NCBI GenBank assembly: GCA_964478225.1
Contig: CAYZHM010000001.1
Coordinates: 372,001 to 436,000 of the forward strand
Source of the DNA: CAYZHM01 sp964478225
Lineage (GTDB): Bacteria; Pseudomonadota; Alphaproteobacteria; Micavibrionales; Micavibrionaceae
Length of the DNA stretch: 64,000 nucleotides
Direction of reading: 5' to 3'
The notes beneath the pieces were generated by a model, which was not told the origin of the DNA, did not search any database, and saw only the letters and a list, made by a program, of their open reading frames with translations. The position numbers were made by a program, and so were the translations under genes. Positions 32,483-41,079 of this stretch are shown here, one piece after another (position 1 is the first letter of the stretch; every line of letters begins with the position of its first letter).

Positions 32483-33592
32483 ATGGTATCCGATGTAAAC
32501 ATAGGAAGCGTTTTAACAGCGTCACAAAAAACTGACGCCGCGAGCAATAAGTTGGCTGATGATTTTTCACAGTTTCTGACATTGTTGACCGTTCAATTGC
32601 AACATCAAGACCCCCTCTCCCCGATGGATACGACAGAGTTTACAAATCAGCTTGTCGCGTTCACAGGCGTTGAACAGCAAATTAACACCAATCAGAAATT
32701 AGATAGCTTGGTTGCTCTAGGGCTTGGCACAGCATACAGCGGCGCGCAGAATTATGTGGGCAAAGAAATCAGCTATATTTCCTCTGAATTCGAGCATACT
32801 GGCGCTCCGTCGAAAGTTCGTTATTCGCTGGAGAATGTGGCGAATATTTCCAAGATCTATGTTTACAACGAACAAGGTGAAATCGTGTATTCAGCCGATG
32901 CTGAGAAAGGTGCTGGTGCCCATGAGTTTATCTGGGACGGCACTTTAAACACTGGCGGCCTCGCAGCACCAGGCACTTATGAAGTGAAGATTGATGCCCT
33001 GGATGCGAATGAAAATTCGGTCAAGACATCAAGCGTCGTAACAGGCATTGTCCGCGGCACAGAGTCTCAAAATGGTCAGATCTTCCTGATTGTTGGAGAA
33101 CGCGCTGTGGCGATGTCAAACGTTCTTAATACAACGCAGCAAGCGACAAGCGGAGCAAACGATGCGCTTACTTCTGCCCTCAGCTATGTTGGATTGGACG
33201 TCAATTATATCAATACATCGATGAAATATGACGGCGCGACGCCTGAGGATGTTATTTATTCCCTACCGACCAAAGCCGACCGCGCGAAGATTATGATTTT
33301 CGATGACAAAGGCACCATGGTTTATTCCGAGAATGTAGACACAGGCAAAGGGCGTCACCTTTTCCGTTGGGATGGCCGCCTTAGTGACGGCACTAAGGCC
33401 GCTGCTGGTGATTACAATTTTGTGATTGATGCATTGGATGCAGGAGACAAACGCATAGATGCGTCTTCGGTTTCAGAAGGCCGCGTGACGGGCGTTGAGA
33501 CCAAGAATGGACAGATTTTCCTTAGCGTGGGCAATAATTCCGTGAACCTCAGAGATGTTCTGAGCGTGGATGTGCCTGGCGAGGACACTTAA
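32483..33592 (+). CDS. flgD: Hook-capping protein FlgD with duplicated C-terminal module
   Basis: FlgD caps the growing hook. The N-terminal part is canonical ('DFSQFLTLLTVQLQHQDPLSPMDTTEFTNQLVAFTGVEQQI'). The protein is 369 residues, against about 220-230 usually, because the C-terminal Tudor/Ig module occurs twice: about 84-218 and 230-365. Matching blocks are 'YVGKEISYISSEFEHTGAPSKV' with 'YVGLDVNYINTSMKYDGATPED', 'HEFIWDGTLNTGGLAAPGTYEVKIDALDA' with 'HLFRWDGRLSDGTKAAAGDYNFVIDALDA', and 'ESQNGQIFLIVGERAV' with 'ETKNGQIFLSVGNNSV'. Confidence 0.94.
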   Translation: MVSDVNIGSVLTASQKTDAASNKLADDFSQFLTLLTVQLQHQDPLSPMDTTEFTNQLVAFTGVEQQINTNQKLDSLVALGLGTAYSGAQNYVGKEISYISSEFEHTGAPSKVRYSLENVANISKIYVYNEQGEIVYSADAEKGAGAHEFIWDGTLNTGGLAAPGTYEVKIDALDANENSVKTSSVVTGIVRGTESQNGQIFLIVGERAVAMSNVLNTTQQATSGANDALTSALSYVGLDVNYINTSMKYDGATPEDVIYSLPTKADRAKIMIFDDKGTMVYSENVDTGKGRHLFRWDGRLSDGTKAAAGDYNFVIDALDAGDKRIDASSVSEGRVTGVETKNGQIFLSVGNNSVNLRDVLSVDVPGEDT

Positions 33593-33621
33593 ACGAACTG
33601 AATTTGAACGAACTGAATTTT
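33592..33621 (+). repeat. 15-bp tandem duplication between flgD and flgE
   Basis: AACGAACTGAATTTG (33592-33606) is repeated at 33607-33621 with one change at the last base. It begins on the last base of the flgD stop codon and looks like a recent slippage or duplication in the spacer. Confidence 0.7.
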
Positions 33622-33645
33622 TGACTCTTTGAAAGGAGAACTATT

Positions 33646-35373
33646 ATGGGACTATTCGGATCACTTTTTACGGGCGTGTCGGCGCTGTTCTCGCAATCGC
33701 AGAACACGGCAATCATTTCCAACAACATCGCCAACATCAATACGACTGGCTTTAAGCGTGCGGAAGCTTCGTTCTTCTCGCTGGTGACGACGGAAGGACG
33801 TTCCTCGAAATATTCTCCGGGTACGGTTTCGGTGAACAGGCTCCAGCGCGTTGACCAGCAAGGGTCGATCCAGCAGACCTCTTCAGGGACAGACGCTTCG
33901 ATTTCAGGAAACGGTTTCTTTGCTGTCAAACGCTCGACAGATTTCGGTCAGGAATTCCTGTACACCAGAAACGGCACGTTCTCAGAAGACGCGCAAGGGT
34001 TGCTGCGTAACGCGACTGGATTTGTTTTGTATGCATGGCCGATTGATGGCGAGGGCAATCTTCCCGCCAACCAGGGGGATTTGACATCTCTGGTGGCGGC
34101 GGACGTTGCGTTCCTTGGTGGCTTGACCCGCCCAACCAGTTCGGCGGAGATTGCGATTAACCTTGATGCGACAGAAACCGATAAGACACTGGCGGCGGCT
34201 GTTACAGGCCAAGCAGACTTTTCCCGGGGTTTGACCGTTTATGACTCTCTTGGTTCCGCGCAGACTCTTACCTTCCGGTATACAAAAACCTACGGTCCGC
34301 ATGCAGCGGCAAATTCAATCATTGGTTCCAACTCCGCCACGACAGATTTGATAGACGATCTTGGTATGACAGACGGCAATACATTTACTCTCTCGGTGGA
34401 TGGCGGTGCGGCCAGAACGTATGAAGTTGATGATGGCGGCGGTGTTGTTGGCGCTAACGTTCCTATTATCACGATTAACGATATTATTACTGACATTAAT
34501 GCCAACGTTGCTGGCGCGACAGCCTATCTTGGCAATAACGGCGAACTTGTTATTATTCGTGACGCGTTCACAGCCGGTACAGAAACTATTACCTTGGCCA
34601 ACGTTATCGGCACGCCCTTGAACGGACTTGGCTTAACCGCTGGCGTTTATACGTCGAACAACCTGAACAGCACGACATACGACAACGGGGCGTTTGCAGA
34701 CAGCCCGCCTTACAGCTCGGAAGAGTTTCCGGCCTATCAAAATTTGCCGGGCAGCGTTTTGTATAACGACCGTGGATGGTGGCAGCTTGAGATTGTTCAT
34801 CCGGACGGATCCTCCCTCAGCCGCGGCTTGCTCAATTTCAGCAGCGACGGGACGATCAACGCACTTAGTGATGCAAGCGGCAATATTGATGTTGAACTTA
34901 CTCAGATTGATTGGGGCAACGGATCATTACCACAGAACATCAATATCGACATTGAACGCTTCTCGCAGTTTGCGGGGAACTATGACGTTATTTTCTCCGA
35001 CCAGAACGGTGCGGAGCTTGGATTGCGGACAGGCGTTGAGTTCACCCGTGAAGGTAAAGTCGTGGCGCGGTTCTCGAACGGCGCCTCGGCAGACCTTTAC
35101 CAGATCCCGCTTGTAACATTCGCGAACTCTAACGGTCTGACCGAGGTTTCCGGTACGTCCTATACCGAATCTGAAGAATCGGGCGAGGAAAACTTGCGGG
35201 AGGCTGGAGCCGGCGGCGCGGGCTTTATCGAGCCTTCGACGCTTGAGGCCTCCAACGTCGACCTTGCGGACGAGTTTGCCAAACTGATTATCTCACAACG
35301 CGCGTTCGGCGCCTCAACCCGGTTGATCAATACGGTTGACCAGATGACGGAGGACCTGCTTCGCCTGAGATAA
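33646..35373 (+). CDS. flgE: Flagellar hook protein FlgE
   Basis: The 575-residue protein starts with the axial N terminus 'FTGVSALFSQSQNTAIISNNIANINTTGFKRAEASF' and ends 'STLEASNVDLADEFAKLIISQRAFGASTRLINTVDQMTEDLLRLR'. The middle contains an insertion with a flagellin-IN-like stretch ('FTLSVDGGAARTYEVDDGGG', about residues 245-330), making it longer than the roughly 400-residue enteric hook protein. A strong ribosome-binding site (AAAGGAG) precedes it. It closes the operon. Confidence 0.95.
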   Translation: MGLFGSLFTGVSALFSQSQNTAIISNNIANINTTGFKRAEASFFSLVTTEGRSSKYSPGTVSVNRLQRVDQQGSIQQTSSGTDASISGNGFFAVKRSTDFGQEFLYTRNGTFSEDAQGLLRNATGFVLYAWPIDGEGNLPANQGDLTSLVAADVAFLGGLTRPTSSAEIAINLDATETDKTLAAAVTGQADFSRGLTVYDSLGSAQTLTFRYTKTYGPHAAANSIIGSNSATTDLIDDLGMTDGNTFTLSVDGGAARTYEVDDGGGVVGANVPIITINDIITDINANVAGATAYLGNNGELVIIRDAFTAGTETITLANVIGTPLNGLGLTAGVYTSNNLNSTTYDNGAFADSPPYSSEEFPAYQNLPGSVLYNDRGWWQLEIVHPDGSSLSRGLLNFSSDGTINALSDASGNIDVELTQIDWGNGSLPQNINIDIERFSQFAGNYDVIFSDQNGAELGLRTGVEFTREGKVVARFSNGASADLYQIPLVTFANSNGLTEVSGTSYTESEESGEENLREAGAGGAGFIEPSTLEASNVDLADEFAKLIISQRAFGASTRLINTVDQMTEDLLRLR

Positions 35374-35397
35374 GGATAGATGAGAGGAATTAATCAC

Positions 35398-35630
35398 GGG
35401 GCTCCACTTCTTTGCTACCCCTAGCAAATACCCCTAACCGCCTGTGGAGCGCTGTGGTTACCTCCCTGTGTATGAAAGCCCAGAAAGGGTGCGATAGAAT
35501 ATCGCGATTATACAGGGCGGGCGCATCGGGCTAATCACCCGAGCCACCAGAACGGTGAGGCGGATTTTTTAGGACGTTGGTCAGAAAAAATCCGTCTCGG
35601 TGCGCCCTTCTTCTCTCTCTTTTTGTTTTT
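35398..35630 (+). ncRNA. Highly structured intergenic region after flgE, candidate RNA with terminator
   Basis: Several independent perfect or near-perfect helices can be drawn: GCTCCAC/GTGGAGC (35401-35407 with 35444-35450) enclosing TTTGCTA/TAGCAAA (35411-35417 with 35422-35428); CCCTGT..TAT with ATACAGGG (35464-35473 with 35510-35517) enclosing GCGATA/TATCGC (35491-35496 with 35500-35505); and GGGCGCATCG/CGGTGCGCCC (35519-35528 with 35598-35607) enclosing CACC/GGTG (35545-35548 with 35554-35557) and a 12-bp helix GGCGGATTTTTT/AAAAAATCCGTC (35559-35570 with 35585-35596). A T-rich tract follows, suggesting termination. It matches no RNA family I recognise; it could be a small RNA or a processed flgE 3' UTR. 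Confidence 0.55.
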
Positions 35631-35858
35631 TTGGCTCCAGCGAAAAAATATTTTTCATAATAATAAATACTTTCCTCGGTCTAAAACCCGCAGATTCCCT
35701 AAGTCCAAGAGGCTTTCGGATATTTCCTTGTATTAATGTCAAATACGATGTTTTTTGCGTTAACATGTTGTTCATTTTTGTGATATATTCTTGGAATATG
35801 TTGCCCAAGTAACGGGCCCATGCAGGATGCATAACATAACCTAGGAAAGGAAAAGACC
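35631..35858 (+). promoter_or_regulatory. Flagellin gene leader and presumed promoter region
   Basis: This AT-rich stretch must hold the flagellin promoter. I see no clean sigma-54 site; the only GG-N10-GC (CGGTCTAAAACCCGCA, about 35677-35692) is poor. TTAACA (35760-35765) and TATATT (35784-35789) with an 18-bp spacer are a possible sigma-70-like pair. ATATTC/GAATAT (35785-35799) is a short palindrome. AGGAAAGGA precedes the ATG at 35859. Confidence 0.4.
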
Positions 35859-37520
35859 ATGTCTTCTGATATCGTATTAACCGCGGCATTGCGGAATAAC
35901 CTACTCTCTCTCCAAAACACGCAGAGGCTTATCGACAGCACCCAGCTCCGTCTGGCGACTGGCTTGAAAGTTAACTCTGCTCTTGATAATCCACAAAGCT
36001 TCTTTGCGGCGCAAAGCTTGAACAACCGCGCAAGCGACCTGACCCGTCTGCTTGATGGTATCGGCCAATCTATCCGCACCATTGAAGAAGCTGATAAAGG
36101 CGTGACCGCTTTGACCGCTTTGGTTGAGCAGGCCCAAACGATTGCTCAGCAAGCTCGTGATGAGCTGTCAGCGTCTGAGGGGGTAGCTCGTATTGTTGGT
36201 AACGTTGATTTGAGAAACGTTGCTAACCTAGTTGGAACCATTACTGCTGGTGATGATCTTGTTATTGCTACAGTCGACGATGACGGCAATCGGATTTCTG
36301 AGACTATAGATATTGCAAACGGTGATACAGGTTACACACTAGCTGCAAAAATCACAGATCAATTTGCAGATGCACGTGATGGTGAAATTATTGCTGAGAT
36401 TACAGATCAAGGCTATTTGGCCATACAAAGCGTTGACGGACGTACTTTTAAAATAACAACTACAGCCGCTGGTGAATTGGTTTCGGCAGACCTTGCTGTT
36501 CTTGGTATCAGCAACTTTTTTACAGCAGAAAACAGAACGACTGCTACTACAAACTTGCAGTCAGCCACAATTGTTGCAGGGAACACAGTGAGCACGGTTT
36601 CGCTGTATGAGAGCGTTGGTAACCTTGCTGAGGCTGGTGACTTGATTGGCGCAGGCTTTCTCAAGAGCGATGGCAGTACTGCCCTCTCTGCCTTGACGGC
36701 AGGCGACTTGGAAGTTGCAGTTAACAACAACGGAACCATTGTAACATCTACTGCTGTTAACCAAGCAGGAACGTTTCAAGATTTCGTGGACAGTATTAAT
36801 CAAGACACAGCCTTGAATCAATTGGTGCGTGCTGAATTTGATAGCAACACTGGACAACTTCATATCACATCCCTTTCGGATGCTGTTCGAAGTGTGGAGT
36901 TTCGAGTTCAGGCTGATGCTGGCGATACCGTAGATTTAGGACTTGGCGATCCAAGCGGTAACCTTGATACGTTTGTTAACGCTGGCGGCGGAACGGATGA
37001 TTTTGTTATTCGCTTCAACAGTTCTACGCAAGTATTGGACTCACTGGCTGCTGACTACAACGTCATTAGAGATCAAATTGATCAGTTGGTGGTTGATGCA
37101 CAATATCGCGGGATTAACTTGTTGAATGGTGATGATCTGACCACCTTCTTTAACGAGAATAACTCAAGCTCACTTGTTACAGAGGGCGCAACCTTCACGG
37201 CAAATGGACTAGGTTTGACTGAAGCGACATTTCTTAGCAGTACAGACATTGAACTAAACGTGACACAGTCACGTGCAGCTTTGGAAACTGTGCGTTCGTT
37301 CGGATCATCATTGGCCAACAACTTGGCGATTATCCAGACACGCCGCGACTTTACGGAGAGCACGATTAACACGTTGACTTCCGGTGCGGATGACCTGGTG
37401 GTTGCGGACCAGAACGAAGAAGGCGCGAACTTGCTTGCTCTGCAAACACGTCAAGCCTTGGGCGTTACATCCCTCTCGCTCGCTTCGCAGTCACAACAGT
37501 CCGTTTTGAGATTGTTCTAA
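35859..37520 (+). CDS. fliC: Flagellin
   Basis: The 553-residue filament protein has conserved D0/D1 ends: N-terminal 'ALRNNLLSLQNTQRLIDSTQLRLATGLKVNSALDNP' and C-terminal 'VRSFGSSLANNLAIIQTRRDFTESTINTLTSGADDLVVADQNEEGANLLALQTRQ' and 'SQQSVLRLF'. The central 300 residues are a variable surface domain with IN-type repeats ('DGNRISETIDIANGDTGYTLAAKI'). It is monocistronic, bounded by the structured region upstream and a strong terminator downstream, and followed by flbT and flaF, which control flagellin translation and secretion in this class. Confidence 0.96.
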   Translation: MSSDIVLTAALRNNLLSLQNTQRLIDSTQLRLATGLKVNSALDNPQSFFAAQSLNNRASDLTRLLDGIGQSIRTIEEADKGVTALTALVEQAQTIAQQARDELSASEGVARIVGNVDLRNVANLVGTITAGDDLVIATVDDDGNRISETIDIANGDTGYTLAAKITDQFADARDGEIIAEITDQGYLAIQSVDGRTFKITTTAAGELVSADLAVLGISNFFTAENRTTATTNLQSATIVAGNTVSTVSLYESVGNLAEAGDLIGAGFLKSDGSTALSALTAGDLEVAVNNNGTIVTSTAVNQAGTFQDFVDSINQDTALNQLVRAEFDSNTGQLHITSLSDAVRSVEFRVQADAGDTVDLGLGDPSGNLDTFVNAGGGTDDFVIRFNSSTQVLDSLAADYNVIRDQIDQLVVDAQYRGINLLNGDDLTTFFNENNSSSLVTEGATFTANGLGLTEATFLSSTDIELNVTQSRAALETVRSFGSSLANNLAIIQTRRDFTESTINTLTSGADDLVVADQNEEGANLLALQTRQALGVTSLSLASQSQQSVLRLF

Positions 37521-37550
37521 TAGTATTCATCAGGCTTTCCTGATTAACAT

Positions 37551-37580
37551 AAAAACCCGGGGAGAAACCCCGGGTTTTTT
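37551..37580 (+). terminator. Rho-independent terminator of the flagellin gene
   Basis: AAAAACCCGGGG (37551-37562) pairs with CCCCGGGTTTTT (37568-37579) around AGAAA, a GC-rich stem followed by a T-run, 30 bp after the flagellin stop. Confidence 0.95.
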
Positions 37581-37687
37581 ATTGGGCGTGCGCTTTCCGA
37601 TTTTTATGGTTCCTTAAAATATTTGCGTTATAATAAGAAAAGTGCAGAATGCATTTTATGTTTTGACAAACGCGAGGAAGAAATCCT

Positions 37688-38089
37688 ATGGCCCTTGTTA
37701 TCGATCTCAAACCCGGTGAAAAAATTTTAATTGGTGAAGCCGTTATCACCAACGACTCGCAACGCACGCGATTGCACATTGACGGCGAGGCCCCTATTCT
37801 GCGCGAGAAAGATGTTCTGCAGGAACAGGATGCGGATACGCCGTGCAAGCGGATTTATTTTCTTATTCAATGTATGTATCTCGCGCGCAGGCCGAGCATT
37901 TATCATGAAAAATATTTTGCGATGGTGAAGGAAGTGCAGAAGGCATCGCCGAGCAGCACATTCTTTTTTATGCAGATCAACGATTACATCATGTCGGATC
38001 ATTACTATAAAGCGATGAAGACGGCGAAGGAACTTATTGCTCACGAAGCGGAATTGATTGGTCATGCCCTCAAACAAGATGCCTCCTAA
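37688..38089 (+). CDS. flbT: Flagellin translation regulator FlbT
   Basis: FlbT binds flagellin mRNA and limits its translation before hook completion in Caulobacter. The 133-residue protein starts 'MALVIDLKPGEKILIGEAVITND', has 'LREKDVLQEQDADTPCKRIYFLIQCMYL', and ends in a helical half typical of FlbT. GAGGA precedes the start. It overlaps flaF. Confidence 0.94.
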   Translation: MALVIDLKPGEKILIGEAVITNDSQRTRLHIDGEAPILREKDVLQEQDADTPCKRIYFLIQCMYLARRPSIYHEKYFAMVKEVQKASPSSTFFFMQINDYIMSDHYYKAMKTAKELIAHEAELIGHALKQDAS

Positions 38090-38486
38090 TCCCTATGCCA
38101 AGGCGGCGAGCGCTTACGGCGATCATGCGCAGAAGCATACGCCTGACCAGCGTGAGCTTGAGGGTCGTGTGTTGCTGAAGGCGGCGCGGATGATTCAGGA
38201 CGTAAAAGACAGCTGGAGCGACAACAACTCAGACGCGCTTGAGGAAGTTTTAAAATATAACCGGCAAATCTGGATGATGTTTTATGATACGGCGCTTGAG
38301 AACCCGGAGGGCAATCGCCCGGGCGACCTGCGGAGCAATATTATCAATCTCGCGAATTTTATTTTTAAGCGCGAGGTTGAAATCATGGCGAAGCCATCGA
38401 AGGAAAAGCTTGATGTGCTGATTAACATCAACAAAGAGATTGCTTCGGGCTTGATGGCCACACAATCTTCAACAGCAAAAGAATAG
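38064..38486 (+). CDS. flaF: Flagellar regulator FlaF
   Basis: FlaF acts opposite to FlbT, promoting flagellin translation and export. The protein shows 'NPYAKAASAYGDHAQKHTPDQRELEGRVLLKAARMIQ' and 'LKYNRQIWMMFYDTALENPEGN', the FlaF pattern. The start at 38064 gives 140 residues; ATG 38079, which starts nearer the usual FlaF N terminus, is a real alternative. It overlaps flbT by about 26 bp, so the pair is translationally linked. Confidence 0.92.
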   Translation: MPSNKMPPNPYAKAASAYGDHAQKHTPDQRELEGRVLLKAARMIQDVKDSWSDNNSDALEEVLKYNRQIWMMFYDTALENPEGNRPGDLRSNIINLANFIFKREVEIMAKPSKEKLDVLININKEIASGLMATQSSTAKE

Positions 38487-38494
38487 AGACGATA

Positions 38495-38962
38495 TTAAGC
38501 GGATGTGCTGACGGTCGCCTGAGCGATCTGGCTTGTTTGTGCGGCGGCCGACAAAGCAGCTGAAGCCTGTTGGGCTTGAGCAAGATTAACCGACGGCGTT
38601 TCACCGAGTCCGTCAGGTGAGTCTCCTCCGCCTACTCCGATTTCTGGAGTTGGCGCGGAGTCGCTTGAAGAAACTTTTGAAAGCGTTTCGCTAAACGCGC
38701 TTGCGATGTCCGCACTTTGTCTCGCGCGCAATGCGCTCTCAGACGGGAATTGACGCAGGACGTCGCCCGTATCCGAGTCGCGGATCTGGAGGACGGCCTT
38801 GTTGTAATTGTTGTCGATCGAAATGTAAGGGCTGATGTAAGGAGCCTGAGGAACAGTGATGTCCCCATCATCGACTTGTACGGAACGGGCAGAGCTCGCC
38901 TGTTCGGTGCTACTCCGAACAAACTGCGCATTCGTCACAACTGTGCTGACTGCATCTACCAT
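38495..38962 (-). CDS. flaG: FlaG-family protein
   Basis: The 155-residue protein has a FlaG-like core 'NKAVLQIRDSDTGDVLRQFPSESALRARQ', in which the TG-V-RQ-P pattern is the family hallmark. FlaG affects filament length or export in other bacteria. The C-terminal 60 residues are Ala/Gln/Ser-rich and flexible, beyond the usual domain. It is convergent with flaF, 8 bp apart. Confidence 0.8.
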   Translation of the reverse strand: MVDAVSTVVTNAQFVRSSTEQASSARSVQVDDGDITVPQAPYISPYISIDNNYNKAVLQIRDSDTGDVLRQFPSESALRARQSADIASAFSETLSKVSSSDSAPTPEIGVGGGDSPDGLGETPSVNLAQAQQASAALSAAAQTSQIAQATVSTSA

Positions 38963-39424
38963 TTTAAATTCCTAACCTTTTTACTAACCCAAACTTAGCC
39001 CAAAAAACGTAGGCAAAATTTAGATATAGTACCCTATTATCATTTTATGCTATTCGGGTGCAAAAGTCAAGAGAATTGGGGGTTTTCCACAGTTTTTGAC
39101 ACCTTGAATTGCACCCTAAAAACCCTTTATTTTCAAGCACTTCATTAGTTTTCATATTGCCGAAGTTCGGGGGTATTCACCCCTATTTATAACCACATTA
39201 TGTCTTCACCTTAAATCACTGCAACGATGGAAAAAATTCGTAAAAAAAGGTATAATAAAAATTGTGGATATGTCGTGAAGCGTGTACAATTTTACGAATA
39301 TGGGCCATATTCTATTTCGGGATTGGTTCACTCTTCTTTCATATTCTCCTGGAGTTTCCGCTTGTTGCGGATTTTCTGCAAAAATAACAATAGTTGCGTA
39401 TAAGCACGATATAAGGGCTGATCG
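38963..39424. other. 462-bp intergenic region between flaG and fliF
   Basis: AT-rich divergent promoter region. It holds TATAAT at 39251-39256, a near-consensus DnaA box (TGTGGATAT, 39263-39271, 8 of 9 on the opposite strand) and a short GGGGT/ACCCC hairpin (39170-39183). No CtrA box or clean sigma-54 site was found, and no ORF is convincing. Confidence 0.4.
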
Positions 39425-41062
39425 GTGAATAGCTTTTTAGAAACACTCAAACAATTGGGCGCGGCGCGCCTTGGCATTATGGCCGGCATTCTTGTCGGCC
39501 TTTTGATGTTTTTCGTTTTTGTCTCTGTGCGGGTTTCGACCCCGCCTATGCGTCTTTTGTATAGTGATTTGACCTCAGAAGACGCGTCAGCGATGGCGGC
39601 AAAACTTGAAGAAAATCAGATTCGTTATCAAATTTCGCCTGATGGTGCGCGGATTATTGTTCCTGAAGACCAGGTTGGACGTGCACGGATGTTGCTGGCT
39701 GGATCGGGTTTGCCGAATGGCGGCTCTATGGGGTATGAGATTTTTGATCAACAATCTGGGTTTGGCACAACAAACTTTGTACAAAATATTAATCAGGTTC
39801 GCGCTCTCGAGGGAGAATTAGCCCGTACAATCAGTTCTGTGGAGAATGTCCGCAGCGCAAGAGTGCACATTGTTTTCCCGCAAAGAGAGCTCTTTAGCCG
39901 TGAGAACCGCAATGCTACGGCGAGTGTGTTTCTAGGTATACGCCCTGGGGCACAGATTCAACGTGAGCAGATTTTGGCGATTCAGTCGTTGGTTGCTTCT
40001 GCCGTTCCCAATTTGAAAAACTCCGAAGTCGCTATTGTTGACAGCAACGGTAATTTACTGGCCAAAGGAGGAGATGATGATGCGAATATCATGAGCGTCA
40101 AGGCTGAAGAAATGCGTTTGAATTACGAACGCAGGCTGGCAGAAAAAATTGAAGACCAGGTCAGCCGTGTTGTCGGCTTTGGCAAGGTGCGAGCGACAGT
40201 TACTGCCGATATTAATTTTGACCGTATTAGCACGAACGAAGAGCTATATGATCCCGAAGGTCAGGTGATGCGCTCCTCTCAGGTTACTCAAGAAAACAGT
40301 ACAGAGCGTGAACCTACACCTGAGGATGTCAGCGTTGAAAACAATCTTCCGGGCGTTGGCGGGGACCTTCTTTCTAATACGGCTCCTTCTGCTGAGAGCA
40401 AGCGTACAGAGGAAGTGACGAATTTTGAGATTAGCCGCACGACGCGCAATGTTGTGCGCGAGGCCGGAGAGATTAAACGTTTGTCGGTTGCTGTTTTGGT
40501 TGATGGAAAAAATATAACAAACGAAGAAGGTGAAAAAGTCTATGAGCCTCGTACGCAGGAGGAAATGGACCAGATTAATGCTTTGGTAAAAAGCGCGGTA
40601 GGCTTCGATGATGCGCGCGGCGATGCCATTGAGGTTGTCAACATGCAGTTTGCGATGGTTGATACTAATGAAGGTTATGTCGATGACAATCTTTTAATGG
40701 GCTTTGACAAAAACAAGCTGGTTGAGTTTGCGCAGGTTATTACTGTTGCTGTGATGATGTTGCTTGTGGTGATGCTGATCCTCAAGCCGATGGTTAACCG
40801 GTTGCTTGAAAGTGATGCTCCGGAGCTTGATCAAGATCTTGAAGCTGATTTGCTTGCTGCGCGGCCTGCAAACCCTGCCCTTGCCGGGCCTGACGCTCAA
40901 AGTTTAGAGGGAGATGCGCCTGAAGAGAGCCTCATTGATATTCAGGGTGTTGAGGGCAAAGTTAAAGCTTCTTCTATGAAGAAGGTTGAGGAAATTGTAG
41001 AAAACTACCCCAAAGAAACAGTCTCAGTTATTCGTAGTTGGATGACGCAGGAAAGTTCGTAA
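39425..41062 (+). CDS. fliF: Flagellar MS-ring protein FliF
   Basis: FliF forms the MS ring in the inner membrane. The 545-residue protein has two TM helices (about 17-37 and 435-457), the periplasmic ring domains ('LYSDLTSEDASAMAAKLEENQIRYQI', 'GYEIFDQQSGFGTTNFVQNINQVRALEGELARTI', 'ARVHIVFPQRELF') and a C-terminal FliG-binding tail. It begins with GTG, with AAGGG upstream. It leads fliF-fliG-fliH-fliN-motA. Confidence 0.97.
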   Translation: MNSFLETLKQLGAARLGIMAGILVGLLMFFVFVSVRVSTPPMRLLYSDLTSEDASAMAAKLEENQIRYQISPDGARIIVPEDQVGRARMLLAGSGLPNGGSMGYEIFDQQSGFGTTNFVQNINQVRALEGELARTISSVENVRSARVHIVFPQRELFSRENRNATASVFLGIRPGAQIQREQILAIQSLVASAVPNLKNSEVAIVDSNGNLLAKGGDDDANIMSVKAEEMRLNYERRLAEKIEDQVSRVVGFGKVRATVTADINFDRISTNEELYDPEGQVMRSSQVTQENSTEREPTPEDVSVENNLPGVGGDLLSNTAPSAESKRTEEVTNFEISRTTRNVVREAGEIKRLSVAVLVDGKNITNEEGEKVYEPRTQEEMDQINALVKSAVGFDDARGDAIEVVNMQFAMVDTNEGYVDDNLLMGFDKNKLVEFAQVITVAVMMLLVVMLILKPMVNRLLESDAPELDQDLEADLLAARPANPALAGPDAQSLEGDAPEESLIDIQGVEGKVKASSMKKVEEIVENYPKETVSVIRSWMTQESS

Positions 41063-41079
41063 CGAGATACAGGTAAGAC

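Noticed and set aside
35376..35460. Possible tmRNA, 6S or riboswitch identity for the structured region after flgE
   Set aside because: No tag-peptide frame, no 6S-type single central bubble, and none of the conserved riboswitch boxes I know are present; kept only as an unnamed structured RNA candidate.
35677..35692. Sigma-54 promoter for the flagellin gene
   Set aside because: The GG-N10-GC spacing occurs but the flanking bases (CGGTCT and CCGCA) differ too much from TGGCAC and TTGCA.
35785..35799. ATATTC/GAATAT palindrome as a regulator site before the flagellin gene
   Set aside because: A 6-bp AT-rich palindrome is expected by chance in this composition and no second copy was noticed upstream of other late genes.
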